NCBI GenBank assembly: GCA_947579665.1
Contig: OX388347.1
Span: 24,916,562 to 24,980,561, forward strand
Length of the DNA: 64,000 nucleotides
Reading direction: 5' to 3'
From: Sympetrum striolatum
Taxonomy: Eukaryota; Arthropoda; Insecta; Odonata; Libellulidae
A model generated the notes under the pieces. That model made no database searches. It was not told where the DNA came from and saw only the letters and a list, made by a program, of their open reading frames with translations. This document shows, one piece after another, positions 47,305 to 58,599 of the stretch. Each line of letters starts with the position of its first letter. Positions within the stretch are counted from its first letter, which is position 1. The translations under genes and the position numbers were made by a program.

Positions 47305-48785
47305 TGAATGGTAAGAAAGGACCATGCATTAAGGCGATGCCCTTCGTGCAGTTCTCATCCTGCGTCTCTTGAGGTTTTTAAGGAACACCTTCGAATGAAA
47401 GCCTTCGCTCGCTCTCTTTCAGTTTCTAACGAATTAATTTTCACTTCATTGCTTCTTGAAATTTTTCCTTTCTTCTGAGTTGATTTATAGAGTGGTTTAT
47501 TTTGAGGTCACTAGCCGTAAGGGTAAATAAAGCAGTCACAGTGGTTAGCAAATCGGTCCGAATGATGTTATTTTGAAAGACGTAAGTTTAGTCCGCGTCC
47601 ATTATTGAAAGTGCCTCAGTAACATTACGTTGGTATTACCGGGGTTATCTAGCAGAGCGATGAAAATGAATTTCGTTATTTTGAATTTTACTCGTGGAAT
47701 AGTAGTTCTGGCCCTCTTAAGCTCTCACCTACTTACGGCATACCGTACCATAGGAAAGGAAACTTCTCCAGTCCTTTATTTGAAGAGAGTAAATTCACTG
47801 GTTAGCCTTTTTACTGCACGGCAGGCCCACTCAGAGCTCACCGCTTACAAGTCAATTTTCTTTTCACGTATTTTGATATAGAAAACGTATTGATGTAAAA
47901 TAAATTGTAAGCGTACTATTAATTTTTTTGCAATTAAGGAATGAGATCGGCTGATATTTTTACAATAATCGGCTCATTTTCCGACTTGTGGAAAAAGAAT
48001 CCTATCGGTCATTTCAGGAGTTAAGTGAAATTCAATCCAGTTTTAAAATTCTTACTGTCACAATTTTTATTGTAATTAGAGGTTAAAAGTGGTCACATTT
48101 TCTTCTTGCTATATTATTAAATTAGAACGAACGAATTAAACCTCCACGATCATTTCTGCAATTAAAGGAAAATTACTGATTATTCGTTGTAATGTAATAA
48201 TGGCAGCTGATATAAAATGGAACCTCGATAAGTGTTAGATATATAAGGAAACACTTTCATGGGAAAGAAACTGCAAAGAAGGGTTTGAGAGGAATATAAA
48301 GTGGAATTTTGAAGACACAGATGAAGAGAATGGTCCGATAGAAATGTCCATTGCATCTTCGATTCCCTTCCATCTCTCTGCTTTCCTAACTTCCGGGTCT
48401 CTCTCATGAACACGGTCTCTCTCCATCCAAACATCTTTCTCTCTGCATAGCTCTCTTTCCGAGCGACGCCGTCTACCCCTAAAACGAGAGTATTTCAACG
48501 CTCTCGCTAAGATAAAAAAGGAGAGAAAAACATCCTTGCATGACTGCAACTAAACGATCGATAAAATTTTGCTTCAACTAAGAGCTGCCAACCGATAGGC
48601 GTTAAAACATCACATGTGTTACTACGGGCTGCGACCCTATTATATTTTTCACTTCTCGTAGTCAGAAAGTGAATTAACAAATATCAAATCGAAACGAGAA
48701 GAAGAGTTATAGCCATTATAAATTTTTGGTGGGTTGATTTCATCTGGGTGAGGGAATAAAACCTAAAATTTCAACATTTACAACT
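47305..48785. other. Mostly AT-rich non-coding DNA
   Basis: No gene is supported. The 84- and 104-codon minus-strand frames at 48180-48549 overlap a pyrimidine-rich patch on the plus strand and have no recognisable domain. Confidence 0.5.
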
Positions 48786-49317
48786 CGGGATTGTTTCTGC
48801 TCTCAAATAACAGCGCTCGCGGAAAATTTATTTCATCAACGCCTGCTTTCAGCAGCTGGAATTTAAATATTCATTCCAGTCGTTTTTATTTTAATTTCCG
48901 ATTCGGAGTGTGGACAAATAAAAGTATGTATCTCACGTATATGAGCATACAAAATAGATATCCGAATCCACAATTCTACGTGAAAACCGATAGCTTTGTA
49001 AACTCTGCCGGATTAATAATTAATCCCCGCATCTTTTATTCATGCGCGATCGGTATTTAGTGCGGTGTTGCGTTACGTTCGATAAAAATGTATAATTCAG
49101 AGAATGTCCGGAATAACGGCCCGCTCTCTCTCGTTACAGTGTTTTTGAAATGGTTTTTGCCCGCCGTCATTTCGCGCTCTATTGTCCTTTTTTAGCGACT
49201 AATCCAACACATATCACCACCGCGGCGCATTCAATTAAAACGGACAAAGATTTTCCTCCTCCTATTTAATCCAGTCGGAATAATCAAGCGACCTATTTTA
49301 CGGTCAAATACGTTAGA

Positions 49318-49387
49318 TTTATGACCACCTCGAATGTCTATTGTTGAACAAACATAATTGATTGATCAGCGGTCGTAAATAACGACC
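49318..49387. promoter_or_regulatory. Cluster of Hox/Exd and posterior-Hox/Cad-like sites
   Basis: TTTATGACC at 49318 and GGTCGTAAAT at 49371 match posterior-Hox/Caudal-type cores. TGATTGAT at 49359 matches the composite Exd/Hox consensus. GGTCGT and ACGACC (49371-49376, 49382-49387) form a 6-bp inverted repeat around AAATA. Single sites of this kind are common in AT-rich DNA, but this density within 70 bases inside a CpG-rich block is suggestive of an enhancer. By-eye motif calls only. Confidence 0.35.
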
Positions 49388-49424
49388 TAATTTACCATTA
49401 AAACCCCCTCCAGAAACCCCCGTT

Positions 49425-49455
49425 TATATAGTCCACTCGCAACCCTCTCAATCAT
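49425..49455 (+). promoter_or_regulatory. Candidate TATA/initiator core promoter
   Basis: TATATA starts at 49425 and the initiator-like CTCAATC (A at 49450) lies 25 bases downstream, roughly the usual spacing. Directly downstream are two E2F-like motifs (GCGCGGGAAAAATT at 49468, ACGCGGGAAAGAG at 49482) and an inverted repeat (CGGGAAAGAGT with ACTCTTTTCCCG, 49485-49518). The first ATG downstream is at 49578 and a donor-like GTGAGT lies at 50223, so a transcript with a first exon of about 770 bases is conceivable. No product can be proposed. Confidence 0.25.
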
Positions 49456-50072
49456 CGCGACGATTCGCGCGGGAAAAATTCACGCGGGAAAGAGTCGAAG
49501 AGCGAAACTCTTTTCCCGAGAAAAATCGCCGCGGATTATTTTTCGCGCGATTCCCCAACACTCGTCCCGAACCAGCAATGACACTGGAATCGCGGGTCCT
49601 CTCAATACTCCCGCGTCACGCGCAGACAATATCCATAAATCAATCTATCATTTACCAGCGGAGTCATCCCTGCACCGTTTATAAGCCCCCACCCACTTTC
49701 CCAGCGCGGACACTTTTTAACCCCCTCTCGCGGGTGCATCCGAAAGCCGTTTCCCGAGCACGCACCCTTTTCCGCCCCCATCGAGCACGTGGGTGTTTCC
49801 GCGTGCGGAGTGCGAGCGAGTGCGTCAGGGTGCGAAGGGGTGCAGCGGTGGGCGGAGTGACTGTCCCCACCCTCTGCCCCACTAGGGCGTGGCGTAGCCC
49901 CTGCACCGTGCCCCCTCCGAGGCCTCTCATTGGCCCTCCCTCACGCGTGCCATTCCCGCCCATATTTCCTCTCTCTCTCGCACACACGTGGTCCGTCCCT
50001 CTCCCGAATATCCGGGAAAAAAAGGCGTGCGGGGGCATGGCAAATGGACTCGTAACGGTTTTTTGAGGTGGT

Positions 50073-50113
50073 GGGGGGAGCGGTGGGGAGGGAATGGGTC
50101 ACGGGGCGGGGGG
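50073..50113 (+). other. G-quadruplex motif
   Basis: The G-runs GGGGGG, GGGG, GGG and GGG are separated by 6, 1 and 3 bases. They satisfy the usual four-run rule, and GGGG-C-GGGGGG follows a few bases later (50103-50113). Lies at the downstream edge of the first CpG-rich island. Confidence 0.6.
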
Positions 50114-52149
50114 CTTTTTCCGCTCCTTTGCAGAGCGGATGCCGGGAGATGAGGAAAAAATGCCGATGCATTTAATTATGACGATTCATCGGATCCCGGG
50201 AGCCGTGGGTGCTGGAAGTGGAGTGAGTGAGCTGCGGAGGTGCCAACGCGATAAAAATGACATAACCTTTGCAGAAAAATATTCTCGATTTATTTAGACA
50301 GTCGATGGACACCAGTGTAGGTTTTTACTCGGCTGTTTTATTTAACTATGCCAATGGGCACTGGTTACTAATTACCATTACCAAGGGATCACTTAAAAAA
50401 TTATAATCCATGGCGCGAAAATTAATACCAAGCCGTAATTAATTCGCATTCACTCCGGTAGGATTTAGGAGTTTACAATTAACGAGCCGAGATTTTACTG
50501 GTCTGCTACCGAGAATTAGAGTTGCTCCTCATTACCGCTGATTTATGCTTCCAGATTAAATGTAATGAGCATATTTAATATATATTCAAATAAATATATC
50601 CTCCTTTTTTATGGAATAGCACCCTATATTACTTATACCATACTTGTGTACCTCTTAATCAACTACATTCCAGAATGTATTTATAGGGATAATGCTTAGC
50701 CAGAGCAAAAGAGTTCATTTCTCTTCATAATGTGATATTTTTGGGATTCTTTATTCCTGTTTATTTATTGTCATCCCAATTTTTTATAAATTATATTTAC
50801 TAGGCATATCTAGAGAAATAGAGAGGTGGAATTATTTGTATTTAGAAAATTTCGGAGAGGTTGCAAGAACAGGCCTATATATTGATCATTAAAAAAATAG
50901 CTTATAAAAATATTCGTTAATATTCATGTCAAAATATATATTTTTAAATATATGAAATAAAATAACAGCATTGAAATATGCCATAAATAGCATTTTTTTA
51001 ATTTTCTGATAGAGTATTTATTACATATATATTCTTAAATATTTCGAATAGTGGCCCCTCTGCATTTATCCGCATTGCTTTCCACTTGTCCCTTTCGGTG
51101 GAGACAAAGATAAAAATAATCCAATAAAAAAGAAGAAAAGATATCGGTGGCGACCGAAAGAATGCTGTCCTCTTTCGTGCGGTTGGCATTCGTGGTGTAG
51201 AGTTGAGCGAAAGAGGGACGAGAGAATGGGAAAGCCATTGCGAAATATCTGGAATGGATGCGTTTTGTCGCTTGCGACGCGCCCCGTTTAACGGGCGGGA
51301 AACACCGCGGATATCAAAATCGCGTGTGGAGTGAGAGGATGCACCCGGGCGTAGTTCCCAATGCCGACACCCGGTGTCGCTGGTGTTCCCCCATTTGCGG
51401 CAGTTTCCTGGCGGCCTCCGAAAAATAGTTAGCGGGGAGGCGAAGAGGAGACGCCAGCGTCGCACTCATTGAGTGCAGCGGAGTCTGCTAATTAATTTCC
51501 GCGGGGGTCATCAATCGATCGCCACTTCTTTGCGGTCCACCAAACTCGGAGTCCGATAGGACGGGGACAATATCATTGACGATTGAATGTCGCTCGACGA
51601 GAAAAACTGTCCCGATGCGCGCGCCCTCGCGGTGACGAAAAAAAGTCCATTTCGTCCCGCTGTCGCCGGCCGTCATATTTGGGCCGGGGAAGACCTTCTC
51701 CGCCGCCGGTGGTGCGGCTGCATCGGCGGCGAGAGAAAGTCGGTTCCTTCGAAGGGCGATCTGCATTTTTTCCCGAACCCTCTGGCTACTATTTTTTTAA
51801 ACTTTTCTTTCCGTTGGACGTCGGAGCCGAATTCACTTCCGACCTTTTTCTTCGCAGCATTGTTATGGACGATGACGCCAGATTTCGGCCATTAAAATTT
51901 ATGAATGGGTGAAAGTCAGCGAGGTAATTGAACTGTTACGTGAAATGTCCGTGTCCACGGGAAGCGGTTGGTAAACCGCGCGGTATTAATTTTTTTCCCA
52001 TTCGACGAATCGAAAGGTGTATAATTTTTCGATGGCGTTACAATGAAATGCGTCCAACCCCCGCTTCAATTTCAGAGGTTATTAAGTTTTATAGCGATAC
52101 CGACGCGTAATTACTTGCGTAACTTATTTTGTTCCTGTCGCCCGGTTTA

Positions 52150-55100
52150 TCTTTGGTCGTTATGATACAATTGCTTTCGTTTTGAAGCCTAATTCAACTA
52201 TCAAAGGCAAAGCCGCAATGAATGCTGTAGAAGGAATAATTGGATATTACTCTCGCTAAATTTTGTGGCAGCGATGCAATTCCGAAGAGTGGATATAAAC
52301 AAAGAAAATTGCGATTATTGCAAGAATTTATATTATAATTTAGTGACATTTATAGCTTCTATTGATACGTGGAATGCATTTACTTTACTCAGTTATATTT
52401 TTTTCCGCTAAGATAAAAATTTAAAATGTGAAATAAATATTTTTATTTTTTATTGTTTTTAATGTCACACTTATTTCATATCACATCATATTTAACAATT
52501 TGAATATAATCCAAGATCTGATTTCTTTTACAATGTCAATTATTTCTTTTTACAAGCCCTGCTTGCCATCTGGTTTTTATTTCACGCGTGATTTCTACCA
52601 AATTTAGGAAGGGATTGAAATTATCTATTCCGAATGAATTTTATATATTTTTTATTGGGTAACTAAGAAAATATTAATATCGATTTACAATGATGGCTAT
52701 AAACTTCGCCAATTCTGAATCAGAATTTACTCAGTTTTTTAATTGAAAAACACATTACTTATTCTTCTGTTTGATACTGCGGAAAAGGGTTCAAATATGG
52801 GAAAATGCTGTCGAAATTTTTCTTTGCAATATAATTATTCTATCCAACCCTATCTCCAGGTTGGCATTAGAAAATAATATTTTTCTTATATCTCTTCTAA
52901 AAAGTATTTGCAGAAAAGTTTTGCTTCCTGAAGTATTTGAAATATTTCTATCGCTGTTTCCTGTTGGAATTTTACACTTATGACGTTTCTTATTTAGATA
53001 AATTATTAGCTTATTAGGAATATTTCAATATAATAGAATCTAACTTTTTTAAATCAAATCTGGATTGAGAACATAATGTGGTTTTAAAATGAATCAATTA
53101 GAATAAAACCATACGATTTATTAGCTTTCGATAGTAAATTAACTTTCGAATTCGATACTAAATTAATTCGATACTAAATTATTTCAATTGCAATAAGATA
53201 AAGTTGTCCAATACATTATTTCGCATTCTTCTTTTTGGGGTCCTGATTGAAAAGGTTTTCTATTGCCAGCTTCGAGAAAATTATGCTTTTGGCTGTAGCC
53301 GTCTGCAGCCTTTTACCCTTCTTTATCTCTTCATTTTCTCTACACAATGACTTAGGGTTTACCTGAGATATACTACATACTACCGACTGCTAGCTTAAGC
53401 TATTGTCTAACTTTTCTCCCTTACAATACTTCTGATCCCTTGTATTACTTGAATAATTTTTTTGTATGCAGATATAATTGAAAATGCTTGACCATTCTTG
53501 GTTGGGTAATATCCAAAGTAGAAATTCCTACTGATAATGATAATTCTACCAAAAGGATCAACAAAAATATTGTTTCTAGAGTCAAACGCAACAACAAAAA
53601 ATTACGTCTTTCCTTAAAAATCACCTCCCATCAATTAAGTGATAAAATTTTATTTCTATATCATTATTTAATAAATAGCACCATATTCTCCCAGAATAAC
53701 CATAGTTTTACTTCTTAATTAAATAAGATGCAAACGATTATTAATGGAAAATGCCAGACGCTTGAAGAAATTAATGTGTATAAAATACATCCCTCTAAGA
53801 TAGCCTATATAAAGGGTATATCGAGACTAACAATATGCAAGTTACTTGAATAAAACATAGTGTTCACCAATGAGCCAAATCCTGAGGATTAAAAACATTA
53901 GACTCTATGTCGAAGGAGCTATAAATATCCTAATTAGTTAAAGATCTTCCATATTATAAAATTTTTTTTTTTACAGATTGAAAAGTTAATAGAAAAAATT
54001 TTTCTTTTATAGAGGCCACTGAAGCAAAAGTAATAGCAAATTTGATTGAAGTTTTTTTAATATAAAGGGAGAGGTTATTATTCCTCAAAATTTCATTACT
54101 AGATTGATGAGGTCACTAAATTTTCTGCATGTATTTGTTGTATTTGCTATTACGGTGTGAAAATCCCATGACCAGAGAGAAGATTCAATGTATGCACTCC
54201 TTCCGTTGAGTGTTTCTTTAGATTCAAGGGATGATAAAATTTAAATACTTGGAGGAATAATTCGGACAAGGGTTCTTAATTTAGGGCCAGCTTGAGGAAT
54301 TTTTAGGTATTTTTATGACTAAACCGAAAATGTTCTCAAGTCGAGTTCGAGATGGATATTTTGCTATGCATTCAAATCCTGTCATCCATCACGTTAGCTG
54401 ACAAAAGATTAAAATACAATTTATTATTCACTTTGTATGAGTGTGAATGTGAAATCGTTATTATTAGCCTGATAGTGAAATAAAACCTTTTTTTCATTTT
54501 GGTCCCTTTGCATTATCATGCTTTAAGGCATTGACCCTTAGCGTTATGTTGAGTGAAACCAAAACTATGGGGTTTTTTATCAAAATTGTGACATGTAAAA
54601 TGAAGAGAGGTGTTTTTTTTTCCCAAATAAATTCTTGTACAAGAATAACACCTGTCTTCATTCGATACGATGAATTTCCACCATATTTACTTTCCTCTTA
54701 CTTCTAATTAAAATGTAAAAATGTCTATTTCTTCGTTATATTTCATATATATAGTGTTTAAGTGATCAAATTATACTCAGGTAACACATCTATTTATTAT
54801 CAACGTAAAAGAATCCTGGCTTACCTAGAATTTATCAATCGTAATTGATTTAGAAAAATAATGGATGCTCATTCTATTTGTTCAGAAAAATAAGGCACCG
54901 TCAAAAAATCTTTGAAGGCAGCTGTTTGGTGTTAGACTAGGTGCTTTCGTCTCAGCAACTATAGTTACCCGTAAGAAATAGAAAATGTAGCATCATCTTG
55001 AGATATCGTAGGGTATCTGCATTGGCTTTTATATTGCACGTCATCAATCTATTCTCACCAGAACAGATTGTTACCATTTTCATCCCGCAACTCTTCCTAC

Positions 55101-56200
55101 TTCTTAAAGTGTGTCAGCTTTTCTTCTATCTCATCATTTCTTTCCCTTGGGGCACTAAAGATGCTCTTATTCCAGAGGCGCTGGTCGTCTTGCAACAGAT
55201 TGAAGAGCTCATTTGGCATTTCAATTCTAGTAAATGTGTGAGCCAATCCGAACACTTCTCGGAACGTTTCTCAATAACATTTTGCCGTTTATACTTCCAA
55301 TGCCTTGTCATTAATCTTCATCTCGCATTCACCAGATTGAATATGAAAGTTAACATTTAAGTGCTGAATTGAGTACGAAGTATAGCTATAGCAATAAATC
55401 TCCATTTGAGTTATCGAATTTCTTTCAAATTCGATTATTAATAAATCTTATACGATAAACTTTCTCCTCCTGTTATTTTTTTCATTGGTTGGGAAGTGTA
55501 TTCTGTGATAATATTTGCATGGATTTTTTAACCTCCTTTAAATATGGTAGAAAGTAAAAAATATTTCCGAAGGAGAAATCCCCTATAAAGGCATGAGAGG
55601 TTCGTGATTTACGGCATTGCCTTCTGATGGCAAGCTCTTGAATAAGTTTCCATAAATGACAGCTATTAATATTGTTGGTCACAGCTATCAAGAGTAGGCT
55701 GCTTCATTTTTTAAAAATGTATGTTCATTATTCAGTTTACTCAAGTATTCATCTCTCTAATACTGTTATAATCATAGCGATGTATTGGATATTTTTAAAA
55801 TTTATGAAATATCTCTATCCTAAATTGATTTCAACGGCGAGACAATGTTTTTTTATTTTCATTAAAGGCTCATCGAAAAGTATACTCAGTTCCTGTAAGC
55901 TTGTTATAGTCATTATTATTGCTACAATTGTCCCCAATTGTATTTTCAAATTCTCTTCATTCGATAAAAACTGAGTTTTAGAGTAATCGATAGATTTAAT
56001 GGCAATCACTAATAGACAAGACAGAACCAACTACCATTTAACATTTAGAAGCCAAAATTGAAACAAAACCAAACATGCAAAATAACTTTTCATATAGTTT
56101 CTAATGAAACTGGATTTTTACATGGTAGAAGCATTTTAGTCAAGATTCGTTTATTATGTTGAAATATGTACTCAGATGTTTTTGAGACTACTGCTAATAC
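52150..56200. other. AT-rich DNA with a tiny 16-bp minisatellite
   Basis: ATTCGATACTAAATTA is repeated perfectly at 53150 and 53166, with a diverged third copy at 53126. The frame at 54998-55360 (120 codons, Leu/Ile/Phe-rich) has no recognised domain. No gene or transposon is supported in these 4 kb. Confidence 0.5.
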
Positions 56201-56208
56201 TATAATTA

Positions 56209-57063
56209 CGAGGTGTGTTAAAAAACAACGGGAATTTTTCAATTTCGTGTGATATATTTGTCTGATTCTAGGGATTTTTTCGTTGCTATCTTGGTGAATT
56301 TTCTTGTAAAGTTTCTGTGTTACTGTGTTAGATATATTGGATTTTTAGTCTATTGTCTTAGGACAATATGAGTTATGAAAGAAAGTGCATCAAAGTTTTA
56401 AAAATTTGCTCCAAATATTTCTGTTGGTGAGTCTGCTAAGAGTGAAACAATAGTTTACAGGTGAAGCAAGCGTTTCCAAGAAGGCAGTGAAGAATTTGAG
56501 GATGACGAGCACCCTGGACGTTCCAGCACATCTCAAACTAATCAAAACGTTAAAATTTATGGAAACACTGAAAAAATGATTACGAATGGTCAAAAGGTCA
56601 ATAGGAAGTACTGCTTAAAAGTTGACGCCGATTGCATGAAGCAATATGAGAAAACGTCCCAATATGTAGCAAAACAATTCATGGCTTTTGCTCCACGGCA
56701 ATGTACCTGCTCATACTTCATTGATTATTCGTAATTTTTGGCTAAAAGCAACACTGCAATGATGTCATAGCCTGCATATTGGTTAGAAGAGGCTCAGTGT
56801 GACATTATTCTGCTCCGGAAAATAAAGAGAACCTTAAAGATCCTCGTTTTGCAAGAATAGATGAGATTAAAAGCGAATCGCTGAGAGAGCTAAAAGTTGC
56901 CCCAAAGAACCAGTTCCAGAAGTGTTTCGGGAATTGGAAAATGCGCTGGAATTAGAGTAAATATTTAATGGGGATAAATTTTAAGAAGATAAAATTTTTG
57001 TAGACGAATAAATATAATTCTTTCCAAAAAACGAAAGTTTCCGTTATTTTTCTAACATACCTC
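56209..57063 (+). mobile_element. Internally deleted mariner transposon, dead copy
   Basis: The terminal inverted repeats begin CGAGGTGTGTTAAAAAACAA (56209) and, read inwards from 57063, GAGGTATGTTAGAAAAATAA. A TA flanks each side. At 855 bp it is well short of a ~1.3-kb mariner. Retained transposase pieces in order: the end of the DNA-binding region (RFQEGSEEFEDDEHPGRSST), the second catalytic block read as LLHGNVPAHTSL, where the family has HDN-x-PAH so the aspartate is lost, a third-aspartate block QCDIILLRKIK, and the C-terminus IKSESLRELKVAPKNQFQKC followed by a stop. Stops and frameshifts between these and the missing first-aspartate region show it is inactive. It is a D,D34D mariner by family knowledge. 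Confidence 0.9.
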
Positions 57064-57069
57064 TAAATA

Positions 57070-57425
57070 AATTTCTAAATTAGCGTAAGCAGCTTTACTC
57101 ATAATGAAAATATATTAAGGTATAAATTAAAAATATTAAGGTTTCTGGAGAGAGTAATATTTTATAATATGAATATTGAAATAATCCGACTTGCAAGTAA
57201 AAAATAACAAAATCTTGGGACATGCAATAAGAGAAGAAAGATTTTACATAAAAAGAGCTAGAAAAAGTTTGAATGAGGTTTTATTCTTTGTATATATTTA
57301 AATTAGATTTATTGCATATAAAAATTCTTGAAAATTCATTTTTTAAGGATTATTAAGTTATCTTTGCCGTTGTCGATAGGCTGGAAAATAAATTAATATC
57401 CGTTAATAAAGAATGAGGGATTGGT
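57070..57425. other. AT-rich non-coding DNA
   Basis: Nothing is supported between the mariner and the next GC-richer patch. Confidence 0.6.
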
Positions 57426-57429
57426 AACA

Positions 57430-58430
57430 GCTTCCTCACATTTTCTACGAATGCCGCTCCCCTAACGAAAACGTATCCATTATAACTTCCTTTCCAACGG
57501 ATCGCAAAGATTGGCATGGTAGATATTGTTTTCCTATTCCTCTTCCAAAATAGATACGATCTATGAATAGCAAACCGCAGCTTCCCAACACAGCCGTTCA
57601 GCCATCGATAAAATCATAAATCGCGCTCTAAGAATTTCGCATGAATGAATTGAAACATCAGAAGTCATTCCCTCCCCGCAGGCATTTTCCATCCCAGATG
57701 GCATCGATTTACGAAACAAAAGACATTCAGGTCCCGGCTTCTTATCTAACAAAGAAACGTTTCCTAATTGTTATTTCCTCTCGGATTCGAATCCATTACC
57801 CTTTCCCTCCGCAGCCCCTCTTTCGGAAAGGAAAAAATACTCTCGGCCCGCCAATCCTTAAAAAATCTCCAGACGAAGTCCATTCGCTTCCTCCGACTTA
57901 CTCCCACGCCTCGAGGCGGCACCACGCCCTTGCGGAGGAAACGAACAAATTTCATTTCCGCCTAATGAAGGCGTACGAAAAAGAGGTTACACCTCGGCTG
58001 GAGAAGGAAAGAGAGCGGTTGTGGCCGAGAAATGCGGAACAATGGCTCTCGAGGAAATAGAGAGATTTTGAGGAAAGGAAAGAAGAGGTCATCGGAGACA
58101 TCGGTATGTAATGAGCGTGGACTCATATCCGGGAACTCCAACAATGATTCCCCGGGCGAGAGATGGCGAGGAAAAAATGGGAAACGAAAAGCGTTATGCC
58201 GTTTGCCAGAGCAACGGAGCGATCTCCCTTTCCTCTAATTGTCGGAGGCGGGAAGGAAGTTTGGGACGGACGCGGACCTAATTGCGGAGTAATTTTCCGG
58301 CGATTGAACTTTTCTTATCTATCGCTGACCCCTTCTCCATTTTCCTCGTACACAGCTTTCGAATTCCCAGTTCTTCTTCGCTCCAGAAACTAATTCCCGC
58401 GATGGAGAGGCGTTTCCCTTGTAATTACAA
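57430..58430. other. GC-richer patch with chance frames on both strands
   Basis: Moderate GC with retained CpG (CGGACGCGGACC, CGAGGCGGCACCACGCCC). A 139-codon frame at 57641-58060 and 60-76-codon frames on both strands overlap each other. None has a domain I know, and all are rich in Arg/Ser/Pro/Lys. The 58020-58200 stretch is purine-rich on the plus strand. Possibly a regulatory islet. Confidence 0.3.
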
Positions 58431-58467
58431 TATGATTCCATAATGGTTTTTCTGTTGTTTTTCGTCG

Positions 58468-58597
58468 TAGCAATAGTGTTCTTAAAAAGATTCGGCAGCT
58501 TAGGTCATTTTGCGCATTGGCTCCCACCGGGAACCTAACCCAAGATCGCTTTCACCAAAGTTGAACAAGCTGCCCACTAGGCTATCCAGAAGTGCAC
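58468..58597 (-). mobile_element. tRNA-derived SINE, copy B (older)
   Basis: This is the second copy of the family at 20445-20570, in the same orientation. On the minus strand: TGGATAGCCTAGTGGGCAGC (A box region), a decayed B box (TGGGTTAGGTTCCCGG), GGTGGGAGCCAATG and the shared body AAAATGACCTAAGCTGCCGA. The B box has drifted further from consensus than in copy A, so it should be the older or faster-decaying insertion. Confidence 0.6.
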
Positions 58598-58599
58598 TG

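Larger units (their letters stand above)
48790..52130. other. Large CpG-rich block, candidate CpG island or regulatory hub
   Basis: This is the longest GC- and CpG-dense segment in the window, standing out sharply from AT-rich flanks. It contains E2F-like CGCGGGAAA motifs, homeodomain-type sites, CpG-dense runs (GATGCGCGCGCCCTCGCGG, TGTCGCCGGCCGTC) and a G-quadruplex motif. Open frames are compositionally driven (Arg/Pro/Ser-rich), including a 162-codon ATG frame at 49578-50066 and minus-strand frames at 51465-50998 and 51766-51488. None matches a known family. The section 50280-51000 inside the block is AT-rich, so it is really two islands (48790-50260 and 51030-52130). Confidence 0.5.

Noticed and set aside
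49578..50066. 162-codon ATG frame in the CpG-rich block
   Set aside because: Arg/Pro/Ser composition follows from the CpG/C-rich DNA, and a minus-strand frame of similar length overlaps it. Kept only as a possible downstream part of a candidate promoter, not as a gene.
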